NCBI GenBank assembly: GCA_934307335.1
Contig: CAKRCL010000052.1
Location: 1-12,179 of the forward strand
Origin: an uncultured Dorea sp.
Lineage (GTDB): Bacteria > Bacillota > Clostridia > Lachnospirales > Lachnospiraceae
Direction of reading: 5' to 3'
DNA length: 12,179 nucleotides
This document shows positions 6,828 through 12,179 of the stretch, in pieces. The notes under the pieces were generated by a model. The model was not told the origin of the DNA, made no database searches, and saw only the letters and a program-made list of their open reading frames with translations. Position numbers and translations under genes: made by a program. The first letter of the stretch is position 1. Each line of letters starts with the position of its first letter.

Positions 6828-8741
6828 ATGAAGAATATAATCATTGGTACAGCCGGACATATCGATCATGGAAAGACAACATTGATCAAAGCGCTAACGG
6901 GAAGAAATACAGACCGCTGGGAGGAGGAACAAAAGAGAGGAATCACCATTGATCTGGGATTTACTTATTGTGACCTTCCTGGAGGAGACCGCGCAGGAAT
7001 TATCGATGTTCCGGGACATGAGAGATTTATCAATAATATGGTGGCCGGAGTTGTGGGAATGGATCTGGTGCTTCTTGTGATTGCGGCGGATGAAGGAATT
7101 ATGCCGCAGACAAGAGAACATATGGATATCCTGCATCTTCTTGGAATTGAGAAGAGCATTATTGTTCTCAACAAATGTGATATTGTTGATGAAGAGTGGC
7201 TGGAACTGGTGGAAGAAGAAGTACGCGAGGAGTTAAAGGGAACATTTTTGGAAAAAGCACCTGTATGTAAGGTGTCAGCAGCAACAGGTCAGGGGCTGGA
7301 TGAATTAATTCAGACTATTGAATATATGACAAGAGACGAAGTTGTGGCGAAAGATGTAAATACAATTCCAAGACTTCCGATTGACCGGGCATTTACGTTA
7401 TCTGGATTCGGTACAGTTATTACAGGTACACTTGTATCAGGTACGATTCGTAAAGAGGATACATTGGAGATGTATCCGATTGGGAAAGAGTGCAAGATTC
7501 GAAGTATTCAGGTACATGGGCAGGATAAGAAAGAATGTTATGCCGGACAGCGTGTGGCAATCAATCTGTCAAATGTTAAGAAAAAAGAGATCCACAGGGG
7601 TTGTGTGCTGGCACCGCCGGCAAGTATGAAAAATACAGACCTGCTGGATGTAAAATTAAATATGTTAGATTCTTCTATGAGAGTACTGACGAATCATACA
7701 AGATTACATTTCTTTACGGGCACGAGCGAGATTTTGTGTCGTGCAGTCCTTCTTGATAAAGAAGAACTTGGACCGGGTGAGAGCGGATATGTTCAGCTTA
7801 GGCTGGAGGAAGAAATTGCAGTTCGAAGAGGAGATAAGTTCGTGGTGCGTTTTTATTCACCGATGGAGACAATAGGTGGAGGTGTGATCCTTGAACCAAA
7901 TCCGGGAGTGAAAAGAAGATTTCAGAAAGACGTAATTGAAGAACTTAAGAGAAAAGAGTCTGGTTCTTCTGCGGATGTAATTGAACTTCATATAAAAGAA
8001 CATGGTGATACGATGATCACTGCAGCGGAACTTGCAAAATTGACGGCATTGTCTATGGATGAAGTGAATCAGGATATAGAAGAATTGAAAGAGAATGGGC
8101 AGATCTATGTATTCCCGATGAAAAAGGATACATTTGCATGGCATGCAGACTCAAAACGTGCAGCGCTTCAGATGGTGGTGAAAAATCTTGAGGCTTATGA
8201 ACGTGAGAATCCATACCGTTATGGAATGAAAAAGGCAGAAGTGCAGATGACGCATTTTAAAGGGATGAAACCAAATGTGTTTGACAAGGTTGTAGAGCTG
8301 TTAGAGGCTGAGGGATATGTGAAACGAGTTGGTGAATTTTTGTGTACACCTCAGTTTGAGATAAAGAAGGATGAGACATATGACAAAATAGCGAAGACCG
8401 TGCTTGGTACATTTGAAAATGCGAAATATGACTTTGCAAAGTATTCAGAGATTGATTTTGGAAAGACGCCAAGAGCAACTGCAGATGATGTTCTGAATGT
8501 ATTGTTGGTCGAGGGTAAAGTGGTAAAAGTTGCGGATGATATGTATACAGTTACGGAATACATGAATGAGGCAAAACGTATCATTCAGGAAAAATTAGCA
8601 GAAGATCCGGTGATTACGATTGCCCAGGTGCGTGATATATTTGCGACCAGCAGAAAAAGTGCGAAGCCTATTTTGGAATATATGGACAGCATCAAGGTTA
8701 CCAAGAAAGTCGGAGCGGAAAGTGAAAGGGTAGCATACTGA
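6828..8741 (+). CDS. selB: Selenocysteine-specific translation elongation factor SelB
   Basis: A GTPase that carries Sec-tRNA(Sec) to ribosomes paused at a UGA next to a SECIS hairpin; 637 aa, standard length. GTPase motifs are G1 '[11 protein letters not shown]' (7-17), G2 region 'GITIDLGF' (38-45), G3 'DVPGHE' (60-65) and G4 'NKCD' (115-118). EF-Tu-like beta-barrel domains follow to about residue 370 ('[16 protein letters not shown]'-type segment). The C-terminal part is a chain of winged-helix domains that bind the SECIS RNA. AGGAG precedes the start. Its UGA stop overlaps the next ATG (TGATG at 8739-8743), indicating translational coupling to the LysR gene. Confidence 0.98.
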   Translation: MKNIIIGTAGHIDHGKTTLIKALTGRNTDRWEEEQKRGITIDLGFTYCDLPGGDRAGIIDVPGHERFINNMVAGVVGMDLVLLVIAADEGIMPQTREHMDILHLLGIEKSIIVLNKCDIVDEEWLELVEEEVREELKGTFLEKAPVCKVSAATGQGLDELIQTIEYMTRDEVVAKDVNTIPRLPIDRAFTLSGFGTVITGTLVSGTIRKEDTLEMYPIGKECKIRSIQVHGQDKKECYAGQRVAINLSNVKKKEIHRGCVLAPPASMKNTDLLDVKLNMLDSSMRVLTNHTRLHFFTGTSEILCRAVLLDKEELGPGESGYVQLRLEEEIAVRRGDKFVVRFYSPMETIGGGVILEPNPGVKRRFQKDVIEELKRKESGSSADVIELHIKEHGDTMITAAELAKLTALSMDEVNQDIEELKENGQIYVFPMKKDTFAWHADSKRAALQMVVKNLEAYERENPYRYGMKKAEVQMTHFKGMKPNVFDKVVELLEAEGYVKRVGEFLCTPQFEIKKDETYDKIAKTVLGTFENAKYDFAKYSEIDFGKTPRATADDVLNVLLVEGKVVKVADDMYTVTEYMNEAKRIIQEKLAEDPVITIAQVRDIFATSRKSAKPILEYMDSIKVTKKVGAESERVAY

Positions 8742-9640
8742 TGAATTTAAAACAATTAGAAGCTTTCGTACAGGTATCTGAAAGCGGCAGCTTTTCAAAG
8801 GCTGCCAAGGAACTTTTTTTGACGCAACCAACGATCAGTGCACACATTTCTTCTTTGGAGAAAGAATTGAATGTACGGTTGTTCATAAGGAATACAAAAG
8901 AAGTAAGCTTATCGGATGATGGAAAGGATTTGTATCGTTATGCGAAACAGATTACAGATCTTGAAAAGGCAATAGAAGAGCGGTTTTATATGGATAACGA
9001 AGAAGGAAAGCATTTTATTACGATTGCGGCATCGACGATACCGGCACAGTATCTTCTGCCGAAGGTACTGATGTGTTACAGGGAACGTTATCCGAAAGAA
9101 CAGATAAAAATTATAGAGACAGACAGTAGCGAAGTGGTTACGCAGGTCGTAGACCACATGGTGGACGTTGGGTTCACTGGTACTGTTCTTGAAAAGAAGC
9201 ATTGTAAATATATACCGTTTTATAAGGATGAGCTTGCAGTTATCACACCAGATACACCGGAGTACAGGAAATTAAAGGAAGAAAATCCAGATGATATCAG
9301 ATGGATCAGAAGAAAGCCTTTGATTTTGAGAGAGGAAGGTTCTGGCACGAGAAAAGAAGCGGAAAAACAGTTAAAAAATGCAGGAATTCCGATAGAGACT
9401 TTGGATATTATTGCGAGTATAGCGAATCAGGAGACGATAAAGAAATCTGTAAAGCAAGGTATGGGAATTACAGTACTTTCAAAACTTGCAGCTGAGGATG
9501 AAGATAGATTGCTTACATTTCCGATACCGGGAGCGGACGAAGGAAGAGATATCAATCTAGTCTATAATAAAAATTATCAAATGACAAGATCGGCAGATCG
9601 ATTTATCCGCATCGTAAAAGAAGTGTATGACATAGAATAA
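8741..9640 (+). CDS. Selenium-locus LysR family transcriptional regulator
   Basis: A LysR-type regulator of 299 aa. The N-terminal winged helix-turn-helix begins '[12 protein letters not shown]' and its recognition helix region is 'SFSKAAKELFLTQPTISAHISSLE' (17-40). The periplasmic-binding-protein-like effector domain covers about 90-299. It is the typical regulator found inside clostridial sel gene clusters; the effector is unknown, with a selenium species or sulfur metabolite as a guess. The start codon overlaps the selB stop by one base, with AAAGGG upstream inside selB. It is unusual for LysR genes in being embedded in, rather than divergent from, its presumed target operon. Any operator would have to lie upstream, for example near 3386-3480. 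Confidence 0.93.
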   Translation: MNLKQLEAFVQVSESGSFSKAAKELFLTQPTISAHISSLEKELNVRLFIRNTKEVSLSDDGKDLYRYAKQITDLEKAIEERFYMDNEEGKHFITIAASTIPAQYLLPKVLMCYRERYPKEQIKIIETDSSEVVTQVVDHMVDVGFTGTVLEKKHCKYIPFYKDELAVITPDTPEYRKLKEENPDDIRWIRRKPLILREEGSGTRKEAEKQLKNAGIPIETLDIIASIANQETIKKSVKQGMGITVLSKLAAEDEDRLLTFPIPGADEGRDINLVYNKNYQMTRSADRFIRIVKEVYDIE

Positions 9641-9688
9641 TCTGTGGCTATGAAAAAATATATAGAAGCGATGAAAGGGGATATTAGC

Positions 9689-10831
9689 GTGATATATATG
9701 GATAATGCAGCGACAACAATGCATAAGCCAAAGGCAGTTATAGATGCAGTTGTGGCAGCGATGAGTTCGATGGGAAATGCTGGACGAGGTGCGAATGAAG
9801 CGTCTCTCAGTGCATCAAGAATTATTTATGATACAAGAGAAAAGCTGGCTAAATTATTTGGGGCAGAGAATCCGAAACAGATTGTGTTTACGATGAATTC
9901 TACGGAGAGTCTCAATATTGCGATCAAAGGGCTAATTGAGCCGGGAGATCATGTGATCACTACAATGGTGGAGCATAATTCTGTTCTCAGACCACTTTAT
10001 GAGATGGAAGAACGAGGGGCAGAGCTTACAATTATAAAAGCGGACAAGCAGGGTAATTTTTCGCTGGAAGATATGGAAGCTGCGATTACACCGAAGACAA
10101 AAGCGATTGTGTGTACAAATGGTTCTAATCTTACGGGAAATTATGTAGATGTTGCAGCTGTTGGAGAGGTTGCACACAGACATGGTGTGCTTTTGATTGT
10201 AGATGCATCACAGACAGCAGGAGTATTTCCGATTGATGTGCAGAAGATGCATATTGATGTGCTCTGCTTTACTGGACATAAAGGATTACTTGCACCTCAG
10301 GGAACCGGTGGATTATATGTAAGGGAAGGACTTGCGGTAAAGCCTCTTTTAAGTGGCGGAAGTGGAGTTCAGACTTATAAAAAGAAACATCCGGTAGAGA
10401 TGCCAACAGCTTTGGAAGCAGGAACTTTGAATGGACATGGTATTGCGGGATTAAATGCAGCACTTTCTTATATAGAAGAAACAGGAATTGATGCAATCAG
10501 AGAAAGAGAACAAGAACTGATGTGGAAATTCTATGAAGGTGTAAAAGACATACCCAATGTCACCGTATATGGAGATTTTAGTTCAAAGAACAGATGCGCG
10601 ATTGTTTCTTTAAATATTGGTGATTACGATTCTGCTGAAGTGAGTGATGAATTACTTACGGAATATGGAATCTCTACAAGACCTGGCGGACATTGTGCAC
10701 CACTCGCGCACGAAGCACTTGGAAATGTAGAACAAGGTGCTGTCAGATTTAGCTTTTCTCATTATAATACGGATGAGGAAGTAGAGACAGCGATTCGTGC
10801 AATTGCAGAACTTGCACAGGATGAGGAGTAA
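9689..10831 (+). CDS. Cysteine desulfurase-like class V aminotransferase (selenium cluster)
   Basis: A PLP enzyme of 380 aa of the cysteine desulfurase/selenocysteine lyase superfamily. It probably mobilises sulfur or selenium as a persulfide or selenopersulfide for the neighbouring carrier proteins (inferred). It begins 'MIYMDNAATT', the classic family start. 'EHNSVLRP' (95-102) and 'VDASQTAG' (171-178) are PLP-site segments, K198 in 'TGHKGL' is the Schiff-base lysine, and C336 in 'RPGGHCAP' is the candidate active-site cysteine. GTG 9689 was chosen because AAAGGGG lies 8 bases upstream and the protein then starts at the family's usual position. Longer in-frame starts at 9644 (GTG) and 9650 (ATG) lack a binding site. 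Confidence 0.92.
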   Translation: MIYMDNAATTMHKPKAVIDAVVAAMSSMGNAGRGANEASLSASRIIYDTREKLAKLFGAENPKQIVFTMNSTESLNIAIKGLIEPGDHVITTMVEHNSVLRPLYEMEERGAELTIIKADKQGNFSLEDMEAAITPKTKAIVCTNGSNLTGNYVDVAAVGEVAHRHGVLLIVDASQTAGVFPIDVQKMHIDVLCFTGHKGLLAPQGTGGLYVREGLAVKPLLSGGSGVQTYKKKHPVEMPTALEAGTLNGHGIAGLNAALSYIEETGIDAIREREQELMWKFYEGVKDIPNVTVYGDFSSKNRCAIVSLNIGDYDSAEVSDELLTEYGISTRPGGHCAPLAHEALGNVEQGAVRFSFSHYNTDEEVETAIRAIAELAQDEE

Positions 10832-10869
10832 AGGTTCGGTGGAACCGGAAGTAGAAAAGGAAGACACGG

Positions 10870-11106
10870 ATGAGAAAAAAAGAATTGAAGCTAGTTGTTA
10901 CTTTCCATACAACTGCAGATGCAATGGCAATGGAAAAAGCATGCAAAGAAAATAATACACCAGGCAGAATTATTCCTGTTCCAAGAGCAATCTCAGCAGG
11001 ATGTGGACTTTCCTGGTGCGCAGCACTTGATGAGAGAGAAGAAATCATTGCTATGATGGAGAAAGTTGGAATCGAGCCGGAAGATTTACATGAATGTCTG
11101 GTATAA
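10870..11106 (+). CDS. DUF3343 putative Se/S carrier-like protein
   Basis: A small cytosolic protein of 78 aa matching the DUF3343 (Se/S carrier-like) family. The N-terminal strand-helix 'LVVTFHTTADAMAMEKACKEN' is followed by 'GRIIPVPRAISAGCGLSWCA', with cysteines C45 and C50, plus C25 and C76. Conserved cysteines and the family's association with selenium and sulfur genes suggest a redox or chalcogen-carrier role, unproven. The start follows AGAAAAGGAAGACACGG, a moderate binding site. It lies 38 bases after the desulfurase-like gene; a small GGTTC-GGTG-GAACC hairpin (10833-10846) sits in the gap. It is the last protein gene before selC. Confidence 0.93.
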   Translation: MRKKELKLVVTFHTTADAMAMEKACKENNTPGRIIPVPRAISAGCGLSWCAALDEREEIIAMMEKVGIEPEDLHECLV

Positions 11107-11146
11107 AAGAAAATAAAAAACTGATATAAAAAAATACAATAAATGC

Positions 11147-11175
11147 TTGTAAAATATCGAAATATGTGATATTCT
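11147..11175 (+). promoter_or_regulatory. Promoter for selC
   Basis: TTGTAA (11147-11152), a 17-base spacer, then TATTCT (11170-11175), about 35 bases before the mature tRNA. TATCAT at 11175-11180 is an overlapping alternative -10. There is no clear terminator between the DUF3343 gene and this point, so read-through from the operon may also contribute. Confidence 0.55.
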
Positions 11176-11209
11176 ATCATAGCGTGATTGATACGTGTAA
11201 ATTTAATAC

Positions 11210-11307
11210 GGGGGTAGTTGGGTAACTGGTGTGCCTCCTAGTCTTCAAAACTAGTGTGGGGCGTTAAGAGCGTCCCGGGTGGGTTCGATTCCCACATGCC
11301 TCCGCCA
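11210..11307 (+). tRNA. selC: tRNA-Sec (selC), anticodon UCA
   Basis: The 98-base selenocysteine tRNA, CCA encoded. The acceptor arm pairs 11210-11216 with 11297-11303 (the eighth position is G11217 opposite A11296). The D-arm stem is GGGTA/TGCCT. The anticodon stem is CTAGT/ACTAG with loop CTTCAAA and anticodon TCA at 11245-11247. A long variable arm has stem GGGGCG (11258-11263) with CGTCCC (11271-11276). The T-arm is GTGGG-TTCGATT-CCCAC (11279-11295). Discriminator is G11304, then CCA. The extended acceptor and large variable arm are the hallmarks of tRNA-Sec that SelA and SelB recognise. Placing selC beside the sel operon makes the locus self-contained. Confidence 0.98.
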
Positions 11308-11319
11308 AAAGAGAGGTTC

Positions 11320-11351
11320 AGATCCATTGTGAAAACAATGGATCTTTTTTT
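11320..11351 (+). terminator. Intrinsic terminator of selC
   Basis: A perfect hairpin, GATCCATTGT (11321-11330), GAAA tetraloop, ACAATGGATC (11335-11344), with one further A-T pair, followed by a run of seven T (11345-11351). It lies 12 bases after the tRNA CCA end. Confidence 0.95.
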
Positions 11352-11643
11352 ACCCTATATACCACATCTATAAATTGTAAGAAAATACAGTTTTTTATAT
11401 AAAAAAACGTCAAAACATGTAGTTGTGTATGTGAATGGATTGTTTTGAAATTTAAAAAGAGAAAAAACAGGGGAAATAAATTACAAGATACTTCGAAAAA
11501 ATACATGAAGTTACAAAAAATGAAAAAAGGGGTAATCTGGATAGATAAGTAATGAAAAATATCGGTAAATTAACTAAAAGAATAGGGAATGCTAGTTTGT
11601 ATTTGACAGATTGTATAAAAATACAAAAAACAAAGGATTTTAG
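11352..11643. other. AT-rich intergenic stretch without a convincing gene
   Basis: About 290 bases of strongly A-rich DNA. It contains a 16-base palindrome TTTTTTATATAAAAAA (11391-11406) and an isolated TTGACA (11603-11608) with no -10 at proper distance. Short ORFs present lack a suitably placed ribosome binding site. The A-tracts just upstream of the noncoding RNA promoter (from about 11560) could act as an UP element; this is a guess. Confidence 0.5.
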
Positions 11644-11672
11644 TTGACTAAAGCGGAAACAGGTGGTATATT
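11644..11672 (+). promoter_or_regulatory. Strong promoter for the downstream noncoding RNA
   Basis: TTGACT (11644-11649), exactly 17 bases, then TATATT (11667-11672); further TA-rich sequence follows. Five of six -35 bases match and the upstream DNA is A-rich. Predicted transcript start is near 11679. Confidence 0.75.
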
Positions 11673-11678
11673 ATAAAC

Positions 11679-11988
11679 AACTTAAAGATGCATACATCAA
11701 TGGCGGTGATCCTTAATAAGAATATTGAAGATGGCTGCTATTATATTTTAAAACATGTTTAAGTTAAACGACAACTTAGGTTGTTATTGCAGTTAAGCTG
11801 TCGCCGACTGTTTCCCCCAAGAATAGTCTTGCAACGGTAAACTCCAATTTAAAATATATACTTCCTCTTTAGAGGAGCATTCCCCAGCTTTGTATATAAT
11901 AACAAACTGCAATGCAACGAGGAAAACCTCTCAATGACATACCAAAAAGAAAGGGCACGACATGAGCAGATGTCGTGCTTTTTCTTTT
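11679..11988 (+). ncRNA. Structured noncoding RNA of uncertain class (possible raiA-motif RNA)
   Basis: No protein is encoded, yet a strong promoter and strong terminator bound about 300 bases of foldable RNA. Visible pairings: TATATTTTAAA (11742-11752) with TTTAAAATATA (11848-11858); CGACA-A-CTTA (11769-11778) with TAAG-C-TGTCG (11794-11803); GACTGTT (11806-11812) with AATAGTC (11822-11828), loop TCCCCCAAG; CCTC/GAGG (11864-11875); GAGG-AAAA-CCTC (11919-11930). The loop of the second hairpin contains GTTG (11780-11783) and ATTGCAGTT (11786-11794), complementary to CAAC (11915-11918) and AACTGCAAT (11905-11913). That gives a roughly 13-bp pseudoknot; its last base, T11794, is also the first base of the hairpin's TAAG arm, so the two compete there. 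The 5' and 3' ends do not pair, arguing against 6S RNA. Clostridial context and a pseudoknot make the raiA motif my best guess, at low certainty for the name. Confidence 0.7.
11951..11988 (+). terminator. Intrinsic terminator of the noncoding RNA
   Basis: A 9-bp perfect stem, GCACGACAT (11955-11963) with ATGTCGTGC (11970-11978), loop GAGCAG, followed by TTTTTCTTTT. Upstream AAGG can extend the stem by pairing with the first U residues. Confidence 0.95.
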
Positions 11989-12103
11989 CTTCTATATAAG
12001 ATCAGGAGAATACGGACCGCAAAGTATTTTTTTAGAATGCTTACAGAAAAAGTTACTATTATATATAGAAGAAACGAAAAAAATATGCACAAACCTTGAA
12101 AAT

Positions 12104-12179
12104 TGATATGCTCCCCATATGGTAGACAATGGAAATATCCAAAAATCTATCATATGAGGAGCATATTTTTATGTCTAGG
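12104..12179 (+). mobile_element. Left end of an IS3-family (IS150-like) insertion sequence, cut by the window
   Basis: From 12104 to 12128 the sequence has the layout of an IS3-family terminal repeat: it starts TG, has CCCC near the middle and ends in GACA, 25 bases long. It resembles the IS150 end I recall at 16 of 25 positions. An ATG preceded by GAGGAG lies 67 bases in, the usual place for OrfA. The segment 12106-12126 is nearly complementary to 12146-12166 (19 of 21 positions, one of the other two G-U), so a transcript entering from outside would bury the ribosome binding site. The right end, transposase and target duplication are outside the window, so the family call is provisional. 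Confidence 0.5.
12171..12179 (+). CDS. Possible start of IS transposase OrfA (partial)
   Basis: ATG at 12171 reads M-S-R before the window ends. It has GAGGAG at 12155-12160, about 10 bases upstream, and the position expected for the first ORF of an IS3-family element. Three codons cannot identify a protein; the call rests on position and on the terminal-repeat-like sequence before it. Confidence 0.35.

Noticed and set aside
9644..9688. Longer N-terminus for the desulfurase-like enzyme, from GTG 9644 or ATG 9650
   Set aside because: No ribosome binding site precedes these codons. AAAGGGG sits 8 bases before GTG 9689, where the protein begins with the family-typical MIYMDNAATT.
11318..11506. 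62-aa leftward reading frame after selC
   Set aside because: It overlaps the selC terminator, is phenylalanine-rich as expected from translating A-tracts, and has no family likeness.
11552..11647. 31-aa rightward reading frame (MKNIGKLTKRIGN...)
   Set aside because: The nearest purine run is about 19 bases upstream, too far, and the stop lies in the -35 box of the noncoding RNA promoter. Likely chance.
11679..11988. 6S RNA, SRP RNA, tmRNA or RNase P RNA
   Set aside because: The 5' and 3' ends do not form the long closing helix of 6S RNA. There is no SRP GGAAG loop context, no tRNA-like end with tag frame, and no RNase P core motifs.
1..12179. CRISPR array or phage/defence genes
   Set aside because: No regularly spaced direct repeats, cas genes, integrase, or restriction-type genes are visible. 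The only mobile signature is the IS-like end at 12104.

Overview
The window looks like a chromosomal segment of an anaerobic Clostridia bacterium, most likely Lachnospiraceae. The grounds are low-GC DNA with strong AGGAGG-type ribosome binding sites, clostridial-style protein sequences and a complete bacterial selenocysteine (Sec) locus. This placement is inferred from sequence style, not from a database match.

Left part (1-3459): a compound palindromic repeat (2-74), then a leftward pair (YfcE-like phosphodiesterase, then an 87-residue unknown protein). A rightward GNAT acetyltransferase is divergent from this pair. It is convergent, across a shared hairpin terminator, with a leftward RlmI-like SAM methyltransferase. 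A rightward PHP-domain phosphoesterase leads into the selenium genes.

Selenium locus (3386-11351), all rightward: yedF (TusA-like plus DsrE-like selenium protein), a 212-base structured spacer, selD (itself a selenoprotein with in-frame UGA at 4351-4353 and a bSECIS hairpin), selA, selB, a LysR regulator overlapping selB by one base, a class-V aminotransferase/cysteine desulfurase (GTG start at 9689), a DUF3343 Se/S-carrier-like protein, and selC (tRNA-Sec, UCA anticodon) with its own promoter and a textbook terminator. Together these cover selenophosphate synthesis (SelD), Ser-to-Sec conversion on tRNA-Sec (SelA), delivery of Sec-tRNA at UGA codons (SelB plus selC), and a probable selenium mobilisation and trafficking arm (desulfurase-like enzyme, DUF3343, YedF) with a dedicated LysR regulator.

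Right part (11352-12179): about 290 bases of AT-rich DNA with no convincing gene. Next comes a free-standing transcription unit (TTGACT-N17-TATATT promoter, about 300 bases of folded RNA with an apparent 13-bp pseudoknot, strong intrinsic terminator) that encodes no protein. I cannot name its class with confidence; the raiA-motif RNA is my leading guess. The window ends in what appears to be the left end of an IS3-family insertion sequence, whose terminal repeat can fold over the ribosome binding site of its first ORF.

The points most worth a second look are the UGA-containing selD with its SECIS, the structured yedF-selD spacer, the noncoding RNA at 11679-11988, and the selenium-trafficking gene set.
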